Origin: Carpediemonas membranifera
Taxonomy: Eukaryota > Fornicata
DNA length: 64,000 nt
Direction of reading: 5' to 3'
NCBI GenBank assembly: GCA_019828565.1
Contig: JAHDYR010000069.1
Span: 620,001 to 684,000, forward strand
Made by a program: the position numbers and the translations under genes. The notes below the pieces were generated by a model that saw only the letters and a program-made list of their open reading frames with translations, did no database searches and had not been told where the DNA came from. Shown piece after piece: positions 1-10,256 of this stretch; the stretch's first letter is position 1, and the number at the start of each line of letters is the position of its first letter.

Positions 1-172
1 GCGTTTCGAGCGAAGCGGCGTAAATTGATAGAATATACAGAGATCCAGAGGCTACGCTTGTCGCAACAGTGCCATCTCCCATGCATCAAGTTCAGACACG
101 CTCAACACGCGACTTTGTGCAGAAATTTTTTTCCGCAAACATGGCATCACATAAACGATAAATAGCCAATCA

Positions 173-596
173 TCAAGTGAGAGCCAAATCGTCGGAGCTG
201 TCTGCGCTGCTTACGTCGCTCAGCTCAGTCGCGTCGTCTGTGTCAGCATCGTCGTCTGCCTCGAGAAGCAGGGTGCCGTGTTGCCGCATGTGCTCCTTGA
301 CCCGCTTGGCGTATTCCTTCTGGTCCTTTAGCATCAGGACCGCCGTGTTGGGGTGCAATATCATCGAGGCGAAGCTGATGTTGGGCGGAAGAAAGGGATA
401 GTTCTCGGGCAGCTGGACATGTACCTTCCATCTGCCGCCTTCATATGGGCTCTCCTTCGGTCCATCAAACCAGACGTACCGCGTGACCTTGTGTTGGGGA
501 ACAACCAAAATCATCAAGCCTATCACCGTTCATCTGGACCTTATAACTGCTCACCTGGATCTTTCGTACATCCATAAGCATTCTCTTGTTCACCAT
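173..596 (-). pseudogene. Ubiquitin-conjugating enzyme E2-like, broken (UBE2H-type)
   Basis: The product resembles the UBE2H branch of ubiquitin-conjugating enzymes. An ATG at 596 opens a stretch that looks like an E2 N-terminal helix and first strand (MLMDVRKI, then SSYKV and DRLDDF). The reading frame then shifts around 480-506, and the 173-526 frame continues with the E2 signature GPKESPYEGGRWKVHVQLPE and NYPFLPP. After HPN near residue 60 of that frame the sequence jumps straight to a C-terminal helix (KEYAKRVKEH) and an acidic, serine-rich tail. About 50 residues are missing, including the catalytic cysteine and the alpha-2 region. The frame shift could be a very small intron, but no GT-AG pair restores the frame. 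I read it as a decayed E2, or less likely an E2-variant-like protein. Confidence 0.6.
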
Positions 597-1298
597 TAGT
601 GACCTAGATGGCTTGGCGCGTTTTCCAAGTTTGCAAGCATACTTCGCAGGTTATGGTCACAATGTTGTAGCGTTTAGAGGTATTAGACTCAAGTATTCTT
701 ATCCTGCGCGGCACACTACCTCCACTCACCGACTTCGCTTGCCAGTGAGCTCGCTATCATTAACTTGCTAAGTTGAGCAAGCACGCGCTGCGGCGCGTGA
801 TATGCTGCGCACGATTGATAGAGTATGATGAACCACACTGCGATCCTGATGCTGCTTGGATCACTGTGTGTTTTGGACTCAAGTATTCTTATCGATTTAT
901 ACATGTACATAAAGTGTTACCGGTCCCACCGGTCCAACGCTGTCAGCGGCCCGACCGGGATTAGAGCCCAGGAGCGGAGCAGCGAGTAACGTTCGCGAAA
1001 CGGGAGTAGATGTCGTAGTTGCCGCAGTATTCTTATCCTGCGCGGCACAAATGTCTGAAGGGTCGAACAATGTGTTTATACTGCGCAACACTGCCCTGTC
1101 TCCCTCCTACTCACGTCTTAAGTCGGTAGGGAGATCGTCTTCTCTTTGGGTCTGTTTTTGTCTCACCACTGGCCTCTGTTCGATCCGGGCTGTCGCCATT
1201 TATCAGCAAGTTGGGTGCACAGTTGCTCTGACAGTTCCTCTGCGAAAGCCTCATTTCATCGCCTTTCAAAGCCCAAAAACAGACCACACTGGGCACAT
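597..1298. other. Intergenic stretch with short dispersed repeats
   Basis: No convincing gene. A 23-bp sequence (GTATTCTTATCCTGCGCGGC followed by ACA) occurs at 693-715 and 1027-1049. A shorter related copy (ACTCAAGTATTCTTATC) occurs at 687-703 and 877-893. I see no tRNA or other RNA gene here. Confidence 0.5.
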
Positions 1299-2732
1299 TT
1301 ACGACACCCACCTCTTCGTTGAGATCTTCGAATCCGGCCCTTCGACGACATGATACGCTGGGTCCGTCTTCCTCGGGTCCTCCAGATGCATCCTCCTGCG
1401 TCCCTCGCTGTCATCCACGTTGACAGCGTCCCTGCGGACATAAAGACTTGAGTCATCCACCCTGCCCTTTGTGGCGAAGGCTCGACCAATGCCGGTGTCG
1501 CTGTGGACAACAAAGGCAGTGCCGTCGGACAGGCCGACAACCGCGTCAGTGTCCATGGACCCAATACATGTGGGGGTGACTGTTACATCAGGATGTGGTA
1601 AATGGGCGCGGATATCCCAACTCTTGAGCAGCTTGCCGTCTGCAGCGGCGAGAGCAACGCCGGACTCAGTCATGGTGTAGGCGTGCATGCCGTCGTCCGT
1701 TGTTGCAATGACTGGGCGGGGTATATCTCTCTGGAGGTGTTCCCGCGGCAGTCGGCCCACCGAAGCCGTCGTCACCGCGTGGGTGAGATTCCGAAAATCG
1801 TGCAGCGCAATTGTTCCGGAATGCCGGACAAAAAGACTTACTTCTCCGGCACTCGCGATATCCACTGCACCGGCCAGCGGCAGGTCAACCGACGGCTGGG
1901 CCCCGGCCCTGCAGTCCCATCGGCAGACCCTGTCTGTTCGAGTCAGGAAAGTGGCAACAGAGTTCGACCCGGCCAAGGCTGTGACTTGGGCCTTCTCTGG
2001 TGCCATACACAGCTGACTGCTCCTCAGGGTCGGGTCCCAGAGGCGAACCGTCGAGTCGAGTGAGGATGTCATGATTGAGTCGGTAGGAGTCATGACCACA
2101 GCTCTAGTGACTGACGAGATATGCCCAGGGTTCTTGTGGAACAACAAGTCGGGGTTACCCTCCCTCGAGGAGCAGACAAGCTCCCACGGCTTGTGTCTCG
2201 ACTCAGCTTCCTCCGGGATTTTGTACAACTCGACCTTTTCAGACTCCCGGCCGACTAATATCCGGCTGTCCGGCATGGAGAGTATAGTGTGAATCGGCTT
2301 GGTCAGTCCAGACTCGGGTGGGAGGTGCCGACTGATGCGAAAGACTGACGTGCACTGTGGAATGTCGTGCTGGACAAGGTGTGCGCCAAAGGCTGTGTGT
2401 AGGGCACTTTTGGAGAGATTGCATGCTGTCATGGCGCCTGTGGCACGAGAGCCGTCGAGCGTGGGGCACGGTACCAGGCCAACAAGGGAGGGGACGACGA
2501 GTTCAGGGACAATTATGTCCTCAACATCGACTTGAAAGCTATCTTGCTGCATTTTTGCCTTCCTATCTACGTCTGCAACTCTGTTGGCCCGAGATCTGGC
2601 AATTTCGCTAGAAAAGTCGTTCATGAACTTGTTTCTGGTCCCCGATTGCTGATTCCTCCGCTCTTTCGCCACAGCTACTGTCGGGCGCTTTTGCTTACGC
2701 TTGCCAAAGCCACCAGCCAGAAGTTCATCCAT
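1299..2732 (-). CDS. WD40-repeat protein
   Basis: A single 477-residue ORF. The N-terminal ~60 residues are basic and low-complexity (KRKQKRP), possibly a nuclear-localisation region. The rest has WD40-type blades: SRILVGRESEKVELYKI, then SIMTSSLDSTVRLWDP (the clearest WD box), then a blade ending VCRWDCRAG, one ending IALHDFRN, and weaker blades to the C-terminus (SDGTAFVVHSD). The fold is a beta-propeller used as a protein-interaction platform; the partner cannot be told from sequence. It lies on the same strand as the neighbouring genes. No introns are needed. Which WD40 family it belongs to I cannot say. Confidence 0.75.
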   Translation of the reverse strand: MDELLAGGFGKRKQKRPTVAVAKERRNQQSGTRNKFMNDFSSEIARSRANRVADVDRKAKMQQDSFQVDVEDIIVPELVVPSLVGLVPCPTLDGSRATGAMTACNLSKSALHTAFGAHLVQHDIPQCTSVFRISRHLPPESGLTKPIHTILSMPDSRILVGRESEKVELYKIPEEAESRHKPWELVCSSREGNPDLLFHKNPGHISSVTRAVVMTPTDSIMTSSLDSTVRLWDPTLRSSQLCMAPEKAQVTALAGSNSVATFLTRTDRVCRWDCRAGAQPSVDLPLAGAVDIASAGEVSLFVRHSGTIALHDFRNLTHAVTTASVGRLPREHLQRDIPRPVIATTDDGMHAYTMTESGVALAAADGKLLKSWDIRAHLPHPDVTVTPTCIGSMDTDAVVGLSDGTAFVVHSDTGIGRAFATKGRVDDSSLYVRRDAVNVDDSEGRRRMHLEDPRKTDPAYHVVEGPDSKISTKRWVS

Positions 2733-2894
2733 TTGCGACGACGAGAATGGTTAACCTGCGGCAACCTCAACCCAGTCAAGTTTCACAGCCAGTCTACCCC
2801 AACTACCCCCGCCTAGCCCCACGCCTGCCCCTCCTCAATCTTCGTTGATCCCGGAGGGTAAGATTTATGTGACATCCGTCGCTATTATGTGCTA

Positions 2895-3484
2895 CTATGT
2901 ACGTTGCTCGGTGTTTTCAGGGGAGTTGCGCCTCTCCCTCTCACCGTCCGGCTCCTTTGAATGAATGACATCGTATTTCTGTAGGATGAAAGGCACCATC
3001 TGCTCAAGGGGACAGTCCAGCACACTCGCCGGGCCGTGTTGGAGCATCTCCATGTATATGGCGGCAGCTATGCGGTGTCCCAGCCGTTCTCGCATCATCC
3101 GCTGGAGGCCCACGTATTCTCTTGGCAAGCCATGGTTGATCTTCATGAACAAGAGGGGGTGGGACTCCGCAAACCAGTCGAGGATGGTAGTCATGGAGAG
3201 AAGATGACCCCCATCAAGACCTCGGAAGGCCTCGGTGACAGGCTTAGGGATGGTGATCTCGCACTCGGTAGTCATGCGGCGGATAAAGTGATAAGGGTCC
3301 TCTTGGATCCAATGTTGTACGTTTGAAAGGAAGTCTGTGTGAACTTAATCGACTAATACGCACAATTCTCGATATTTCCTGCTGTCGACGGATCTGGGGG
3401 CAGGTTTGTAAGAGGAACGAAAGGTAAACGCTCTTGGAATGGATCTACGGCCTCCATTCCCACGTCATTGTACAAAGAGGACAT
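2895..3484 (-). CDS. Hypothetical protein, two exons with a 29-nt intron
   Basis: The open frame 2895-3275 extends upstream in phase to a stop near 3350. Removing 3335-3363 on the minus strand (starts GTGCGTATTAG, ends TTCACACAG, 29 nt) joins it in frame to an upstream ORF. The first in-frame ATG of that ORF is at 3484 (MSSLYNDVGMEAVDPF). The spliced protein is about 185 residues, with a tract ENYFLSNVQHWIQEDPYHF across the junction, a mostly helical middle and a charged C-terminus. I do not recognise the family. The exact GT-AG boundaries and restored frame are the main support for this model; a further upstream start cannot be excluded. Confidence 0.55.
3335..3363 (-). other. Spliceosomal intron, 29 nt
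   Basis: Minus-strand GT...AG interval whose removal restores a continuous reading frame (codon split AAT/T-AC). It contains GATTAAG about 15 nt before the 3' splice site, a possible branch region. It is close in size to the 31-nt intron at 10422-10452. Confidence 0.6.
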
Positions 3485-3702
3485 CTGCGGTGTTACGCCG
3501 TGGTTACAGTTGCAGCTACAGGCCTGTCTTCGCACCACATGTCACGGTAAAAACTGCTACATGTAAAAGCACGTAAATCCCTTGACTTGAAACCACAATG
3601 ATAGTCCACACAAGCACAGCCACGGTAATGACTCCGGCAAACCGGTGTTGGGGAAGTTTTACCGGCCAGCTCGGCCTGCCTGTCAAAGAAATCCCGCCGA
3701 CT

Positions 3703-5061
3703 TCACCGCCAAAGCTTGACCCTGCCGTCAGCCCCGCACGACCAGACCCCGCCCAGCGGACTCCACGACACACCACTGACAGCCTCGTCGCCGTGCCGCA
3801 GGATCTTGACTGGGTCTGTTGTCATAAACTGCTCACGGTTGGAGTCGACCTTCCATAGGAAAACACCGCCCTTGCCAGAGCCAGAGACAACATAACGGCC
3901 GTCGGGGGAGGCGTCAAGGCCGATAGTCTGGCCTGTAGTGAATCCGCCGCCACGAAGAGAGAAATTGGTCTCCTTGCCGTCGACACGCGAAGTCATGAAT
4001 TTGATACGGCCGTCCTTGAAGTCGATCATCTGGATATGATGCGATCTTGTAGATACAGCCCATCGGTCGGATCCAACCCTACATATCGCAGATTTGGGGA
4101 ATCGTGAGCTGGTCCCAAGGACGTCCACGGCCATTGTTGGGGCTGTCACGCTGAACAGCATCACCCGGTTAGTGTCATCGCCGGTCACATAGTACCGACC
4201 GTCCTCAGAGAACGATATCGCGTTGACATTGCGGTCAAAGAGACCACATGGAAGCATCTCCGGTGCAGCCATCCTCGTGTCCCAGCGCACGACCCGAGAC
4301 CTCGCCGACGCAAGGCCCGAGCCTGACACGCCGACGGAGGCGTAGACGATGGCAGGTTGGCCGGGCTGGGGGGCGAGGGAGGTAGGGTAGAATTTGATTG
4401 AATCAAAGGCGTCCATGCCCTGGACGTCTCTGAGGGGGGATGTTGTGGCGTGGTTCCGCTCGAGGTCCCACAGCTTGAGGGTGCCATCGTGGGATCCGCT
4501 GATGAGCGAGCCCGCCCCACCCGGCCAGCAGAGCGCGTTGATCGCTTCAGTGTGGCCCTTTAGCACTGCTTCCTCGCTGTAGGACCCTGTAGCGCTCTCG
4601 GGCAGGCTGTACACTGAGACATCACCGTCGACCCGTCCACATGCGACTAAGCCTGCGGGGGAGGCGGCGATGGTGCCCACACCACTCTTGTCCACTCTGA
4701 TGGTCTGCCGAAGCTTGGATGGCAGTGGGAACGTCGTGGGGAGCGGCAGGGCCCGGTGGAAGGACCAGGCGTGGCTTGGAACAATCTCTGTCGCCTTCTG
4801 AGTGGCCTTGGCTCTAGGATGCCAGCCAGAGCTGAGCTGTTGCTCAAAGTACCACCTTGGGAGAATGGCTGGACCGATTATGCTGGCGATATCTTCATCG
4901 GCTCCCTTGCTAGCTTTCTCCCACTTGCTTGTGTCGTCAAACCGCCCCCACGGGCCACTAAAGTCAGACCTTGATGCATCCCATACAATATTACGTGCGA
5001 AAGACTCGTCATTAGCGGCAGCAGCCTTTCTCTTCCGAGTTTGGTTGCTCGCCATGCTCAC
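3703..5061 (-). CDS. WD40 protein resembling pre-mRNA splicing factor PRP17/CDC40
   Basis: A 452-residue single ORF. The N-terminus is basic (NQTRKRKAAA) and is followed by ASRSDFSGPWGRF, which resembles the conserved DPxDFxGPW motif of PRP17/CDC40. A WD40 propeller follows: VLKGHTEAINALCWPGG with SGSHDGTLKLWDLE, then VVRWDTRM, then FSEDGRYYVTGDDTNRVMLF, then SPDGRYVVSGSGKGGVFLW, and finally GGVWSCGADGRVKLWR at the C-terminus. In PRP17 the protein ends the same way, with a final WD repeat, and acts in the second step of splicing. The tiny introns here mean splicing is active in this organism. The N-terminal motif decides the call; a generic WD40 protein is the alternative. A TATATAAA sequence lies about 25 nt upstream of the ATG. 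Confidence 0.55.
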   Translation of the reverse strand: MSMASNQTRKRKAAAANDESFARNIVWDASRSDFSGPWGRFDDTSKWEKASKGADEDIASIIGPAILPRWYFEQQLSSGWHPRAKATQKATEIVPSHAWSFHRALPLPTTFPLPSKLRQTIRVDKSGVGTIAASPAGLVACGRVDGDVSVYSLPESATGSYSEEAVLKGHTEAINALCWPGGAGSLISGSHDGTLKLWDLERNHATTSPLRDVQGMDAFDSIKFYPTSLAPQPGQPAIVYASVGVSGSGLASARSRVVRWDTRMAAPEMLPCGLFDRNVNAISFSEDGRYYVTGDDTNRVMLFSVTAPTMAVDVLGTSSRFPKSAICRVGSDRWAVSTRSHHIQMIDFKDGRIKFMTSRVDGKETNFSLRGGGFTTGQTIGLDASPDGRYVVSGSGKGGVFLWKVDSNREQFMTTDPVKILRHGDEAVSGVSWSPLGGVWSCGADGRVKLWR

Positions 5062-5079
5062 TTCCTCCCAGATTTACCG

Positions 5080-5091
5080 TTTATATACGCC
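5080..5091 (-). promoter_or_regulatory. TATA-like box upstream of the PRP17-like gene
   Basis: On the minus strand CGTATATAAACG lies about 20-30 nt upstream of the start codon at 5061. The spacing suits a TATA box with a very short 5' leader. The related string TATAAAC recurs in LTRs elsewhere in the window. Confidence 0.35.
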
Positions 5092-5160
5092 ATTACACGT
5101 ATCATGGTATGATAATGCAGCCTTTGTCCCGAATCGTGGGTCAGGATTCTCGCCCTTGTC

Positions 5161-8100
5161 TCATCTCATGCTAACAGACGAAACGGCAAAGGGGTTGGGG
5201 GCCGCTTCTCTCAAGGCCCCAGGCTGGGTTTGCTCAGCTGGCACGCAGGCTGCAGTAACATCGGCATCGTTGCCAGCACGTGGCGCTGGATCTTGACCCG
5301 GGCTGGGACCCTGGTGCTCGTCGGGCGGGGCCGCAGACACTGCTGGTCTCGGGCTCGCGGCATCGCCCGCCGCCACTGCCGAGCTCGCACTGCTGTCCAC
5401 AGCCTTCTTCGCTTTCTCCATCGCCTTCGCCCCCTCCGTCGCCCCGGCCCCAGCCTTCTCCGGCCCGCGACCCGCCCCGGCCGGCTGGACCTCGACTTCC
5501 CTGACTTCGATGAATTTGCCCGACTGCGGCGGAGTGACATTGTCGGTCGCATCACGGTCGCTGAGTCGAACCCGAGTCCATGTGCCGGACGCCTTGTCCT
5601 TGAGGTAGACCGCCTCGTTGTTGCCAGACTGTACCAGCCGGCTGCACGCAATAGAGGTCGAAAACTCCTGGCTTTGTGATATGAACGCGGTCAACGGTCC
5701 CGTCGGGGTGACCATCACGAGGAGCAAGAAGGTGGGGCGCACGACAAGGCCGCACACAGGGTATGTATACACCACCTTCAACGGCTGAACGGCAAAGCGG
5801 GTCTGGGTCTTCTGAGGTAAGAGCGCCAGTTTCAGCACGAGCATCGGGATGGTCTGGGCGAGGTCCCCGGTCAGGAACAGTGCCCGCTGCTCCTTGCAGT
5901 AGTAAAGGCCGAACGTGCCCCCCGCGAGGAGCTCCCACCCACTCGGATCGGTCGGGGCCGCAGACACTGCTGGTCTCGGGCTCGCGGCATCGCCCGCCGC
6001 CACTGCCGAGCTCGCACTGCTGTCCACAGCCTTCTTCGCTTTCTCAATCGCCTTCGCCCCCTCCGTCGCCCCGGCCCCAGCCTTCTCCGGCCCGCGACCC
6101 GCCCCGGCCGGCTGGACCTCGACTTCCCTGACTTCGATGAATTTGCCCGACTGCGGCGGAGTGACATTGTCGGTCGCATCACGGTCGCTGAGTCGAACCC
6201 GAGTCCATGTGCCGGACGCCTTGTCCTTGAGGTAGACCGCCTCGTTGTTGCCAGACTGTACCAGCCGGCTGCACGCAATAGAGGTCGAAAACTCCTGGCT
6301 TTGTGATATGAACGCGGTCAACGGTCCCGTCGGGGTGACCATCACGAGGAGCAAGAAGGTGGGGCGCACGACAAGGCCGCACACAGGGTATGTATACACC
6401 ACCTTCAACGGCTGAACGGCAAAGCGGGTCTGGGTCTTCTGAGGTAAGAGCGCCAGTTTTAGCACGAGCATCGGGATGGTCTGGGCGAGGTCCCCGGTCA
6501 GGAACAGTGCCCGCTGCTCCTTGCAGTAGTAAAGGCCGAACGTGCCCCCCGCGAGGAGCTCCCACCCACTCGGATCGGTCGGGGCCGCAGACACTGCTGG
6601 TCTCGGGCTCGCGGCATCGCCCGCCGCCACTGCCGAGCTCGCACTGCTGTCCACAGCCTTCTTCGCTTTCTCAATCGCCTTCGCCCCCTCCGTCGCCCCG
6701 GCCCCAGCCTTCTCCGGCCCGCGACCCGCCCCGGCCGGCTGGACCTCGACTTCCCTGACTTCGATGAATTTGCCCGACTGCGGCGGAGTGACATTGTCGG
6801 TCGCATCACGGTCGCTGAGTCGAACCCGAGTCCATGTGCCGGACGCCTTGTCCTTGAGGTAGACCGCCTCGTTGTTGCCAGACTGTACCAGCCGGCTGCA
6901 CGCAATAGAGGTCGAAAAACTCCTGGCTTTGTGATATGAACGCGGTCAACGGTCCCGTCGGGGTGACCATCACGAGGAGCAAGAAGGTGGGGCGCACGAC
7001 AAGGCCGCACACAGGGTATGTATACACCACCTTCAACGGCTGAACGGCAAAGCGGGTCTGGGTCTTCTGAGGTAAGAGCGCCAGTTTCAGCACGAGCATC
7101 GGGATGGTCTGGGCGAGGTCCCCGGTCAGGAACAGTGCCCGCTGCTCCTTGCAGTAGTAAAGGCCGAACGTGCCCCCCGCGAGGAGCTCCCACCCACTCG
7201 GATCGGTCGGGGCCGCAGACACTGCTGGTCTCGGGCTCGCGGCATCGCCCGCCGCCACTGCCGAGCTCGCACTGCTGTCCACAGCCTTCTTCGCTTTCTC
7301 AATCGCCTTCGCCCCCTCCGTCGCCCCGGCCCCAGCCTTCTCCGGCCCGCGACCCGCCCCCGGCCGGCTGGACCTCGACTTCCCTGACTTCGATGAATTT
7401 GCCCGACTGCGGCGGAGTGACATTGTCGGTCGCATCACGGTCGCTGAGTCGAACCCGAGTCCATGTGCCGGACGCCTTGTCCTTGAGGTAGACCGCCTCG
7501 TTGTTGCCAGACTGTACCAGCCGGCTGCACGCAATAGAGGTCGAAAACTCCTGGCTTTGTGATATGAACGCGGTCAACGGTCCCGTCGGGGTGACCATCA
7601 CGAGGAGCAAGAAGGTGGGGCGCACGACAAGGCCGCACACAGGGTATGTATACACCACCTTCAACGGCTGAACGGCAAAGCGGGTCTGGGTCTTCTGAGG
7701 TAAGAGCGCCAGTTTCAGCACGAGCGTCGGGATGGTCTGGGCGAGGTCCCCGGTCAGGAACAGTGCCCGCTGCTCCTTGCAGTAGTAAAGGCCGAACGTG
7801 CCCCCCGCGAGGAGCTCCCACCTACTCCGGTCGGGCGGGAGGGCCACAAACCCGACCACAGGCGACCTATGACCCAGGCCTAGTTCCCCGCTCGTGTTTA
7901 GTCCAGTGATGTAGCGGGTCGACCCGTCGTCACAGAACATCAAGGGTCCATGCGGCTGGAGCGTGCGGGGTGTGAAGCCGGGTGGGCCGGCGAGCTCGTA
8001 GAAGCGGTTGGGGAGGGGCCTCTGGCCGTTGAACGGTTTGGCCAGGCGTTCAATAATTCTGTCTGTTGCGAAAACTAACGGGCCAACCGTAGTGAGAATG

Positions 8101-9182
8101 ATCATGATCCTTTCACCGCTTGAGACCATGAGAAAGCACTCGTCCCTACGCCATGGTGCAAACCTGGTTATCTTAGGCCCAATATTGGGGCAGAATTGTA
8201 AATCTATGGGCCTCGGTTTGAGTATGCAGTCGCGACTCCCAACAAACACGCCACGCTGCGGAGTGACAAGTATGCAGCCGCCGGGGGTCACTAACCATTT
8301 TCTCGGGCGTGGGCAAGCTATGCGCCTGTACCCATCGCACAGTGACATCGAGAGGAAGACCCCATTATCAGAGGCCACAAAGTAGACGCTGAGCGTGCGG
8401 CCGCTGACTTGGATACGGCCATACTGTTCAGCTGCACGGAAGCTCTTGCACATAGTCCAGGTCGGCTCCAGCACCCATTCACTGCACCGAGCCTGGTGAA
8501 AGTCGTGGAGCTTCGTTCCGTGTGTCTTGTGTGAAAACAGTGCAGGCCGGCCGTTCGCTGACATGATGATCAACCAAATCAGGTGCTTGCTGAGGTCATG
8601 AATGAACGGACCCTTTGGTGGCGGGGGGAGCACCCTGGGCAGAGTGGGCGCCCTCTTCATCTCCTCTGATAATAGCTGGGACGCCTTTTGAAGGTATATC
8701 TTGCCTGCGGGGCATATGAACCGTATGACTGGGGCAGTAAGGAGTGCGCTGAGTGATGCATGCACAGACAAGCGGGACTTTGGGGTGAAATCGGTCAGGG
8801 TGATGCCAAAGTGGAAGTGGTACGCGGTGTTGATGCATTCGGCAATCTGCTCGTTCTCATACTGCTTGGCCATGACATAGCCGGCTCCCATGATGGTTTG
8901 GAGCTCGGCGTGCATCTCGTTTAGTGTGGACAAGCTCATGTTGCGACGGAGAAAGAGCGCCGGGGATTCAGTTTGGCAGCATGAGTGACACTTGATCGTT
9001 GACATCATGCAGAACGCGGATTCTGTGCTCAGCTCATCCTTTTGCAGCGTTGGTTTCGTGGGTTTGCCGGGTTTGCTGGGAACGTTCGCTGTGGGAGCAA
9101 CAGGATCTGTTCGCGCATCATGGACAGCCATTGGAGTGAAAGAAGCAAATCCATCAAGTGCAGCTTCGTTACGGTCTTCCAT
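5161..9182 (-). pseudogene. RCC1-like protein with four tandem 209-residue repeats, frame broken twice
   Basis: The ORF from ATG 9182 reads to about 7299. It has an N-terminal region unlike known families (several Cys near residues 55-70) and then a beta-rich part with an RCC1-type blade (ITGLNTSGELGLGH, followed by RWELLAGGTFGLYY). The same WELLAGGTFGLYYCKEQRA module then recurs in three further 627-bp copies with a linker rich in Ala, Lys and Pro. One extra C near 7355 (CCCCC for CCCC) and one extra A near 6917 (AAAAA for AAAA) break the frame. Reading resumes in 5161-6654, which carries the natural C-terminus. Without these two bases it would be one protein of about 1,340 residues. RCC1 propellers act in Ran GTPase or ubiquitin pathways, but this divergent protein cannot be assigned. 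Both breaks are homopolymer changes between otherwise near-identical repeats, so consensus error is possible. Confidence 0.6.
5322..7830 (-). repeat. Four tandem copies of a 627-bp coding repeat
   Basis: The landmark TGCTGGTCTCGGGCTCGCGG starts at 5341, 5968, 6595 and 7223, spacings of 627, 627 and 628. The unit is a multiple of three, so copy number changes leave the frame intact. I see only a few differences between copies (for example at about 5417, 6459 and 7724) plus the two frame-breaking single-base insertions. This points to recent expansion or gene conversion. Confidence 0.9.
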
Positions 9183-9331
9183 TATGGCTCCAGTCGGCTC
9201 CTTCGTCGTCCCAGTCGTCCCCTTTCCACGTTAGACTGCGGCGACTCTGAAAATACCACACTGCCTCTGGGTCAGGGCAAAGTGATCTTGGAGTACACGA
9301 CAGTGTCAATGTTGGCTTTGCTTCGACCATA

Positions 9332-9682
9332 TCAGTCGTCGCGCGTCCTGGCATGTTGACAAATCGAAACATTCAAAAGTTCAGCGTGAGTTAAATCCCG
9401 ATTAATGTGTTTGATGTTCACCAATGTCATGCCAGGCGGCACGTTCTGAGCCTTTAGCCCATAATGCACTTCTTCTGGCTGAGGAACGGCCGAGCCGTTC
9501 TTTGCCCCGCCGGCCATGTCACCCGCAAGCGCAGACAACCCTCGAACTCCACTACACCCTGCGTATTCCGGTAGCGCGCGGTTCTGCCGCGCCCAGATCG
9601 TCCCAGTCGGACCCGCCCAGATGGGGTCGACCTCAGATGTCGACACCAGACTCACGCGTCCAATCGCGGGACGGTCAGCCAT
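9332..9682 (-). CDS. Hypothetical protein, 116 residues
   Basis: ATG at 9682 (MADRPAIGRVSLVSTSEVD) opens a 116-residue frame without a recognisable domain. A second minus-strand frame (9169-9372) begins where this one ends and has a plausible acidic C-terminus (KGDDWDDEGADW). The two may be exons of one gene, but I found no GT-AG intron joining them in phase. The second frame would overlap the first codons of the RCC1-like gene by 14 nt. Function unknown. Confidence 0.35.
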   Translation of the reverse strand: MADRPAIGRVSLVSTSEVDPIWAGPTGTIWARQNRALPEYAGCSGVRGLSALAGDMAGGAKNGSAVPQPEEVHYGLKAQNVPPGMTLVNIKHINRDLTHAELLNVSICQHARTRDD

Positions 9683-10256
9683 GTTTACTTAGCTCTGTGC
9701 AATGAATACGCGCTGCTGCTGGCTCGGTGCAAGCAGCTCGAAGTGGCAGCGCGTAGAGTCGACACCAGTCGCACTTCTGTTCGCGCCCCTCCCGCGGAGC
9801 TGTCGCCAGTCGCGTACACTGTGCAATACATCTCATTAGTGCGTCTGATGACGCCAGTGAATTGGCTGTAGCGACTCGACTCGACGCGTGGTTGTGCGTG
9901 TGTCTCACCCAGGTCTGCCCCCCGCACCATGCCGACACGCAACCGCCACTGCTCTCGCTGTGCAGCCCACAGACACTGCCCAGTGTGTGCTGAAGGGGCA
10001 GCCAGCGGACCTCGGCTCAGTCCGCCAAGCGGCTGGTCGTGCGGGAGTTGCGAAATGGGGTCGACCCCCAATCTGCGAGCTGGATGCAGCCAGCCGGTAT
10101 CAGACGTGGAGACCAATAGGATCGACCAGGATCAGGTCACACAGCCTTCTATGCAATACATATTCAACATCCAACAATATCAATTGGTATAAGTCCAACA
10201 GGGCATCGTCCAACACTTTCAGTATCTCGCCATTTACCGCCAAGCCAGTTCAAGCC
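9683..10256. other. Intergenic region, no gene seen
   Basis: Open frames here on both strands (for example 9685-10116 minus) lack recognisable motifs and overlap one another as shadows. The stretch separates the 3' end of the YjbQ gene from the hypothetical gene at 9332-9682. Confidence 0.4.

Noticed and set aside
901-1000. tRNA-like G+C-rich stretch with paired segments
   Set aside because: No T-loop GTTCRANNC, no anticodon arm of correct size on either strand.
5230-7562. Plus-strand Pro/Ser/Ala-rich ORFs opposite the RCC1-like gene
   Set aside because: They repeat with the 627-bp unit, are low-complexity and are explained as reverse frames of a G+C-rich coding region.
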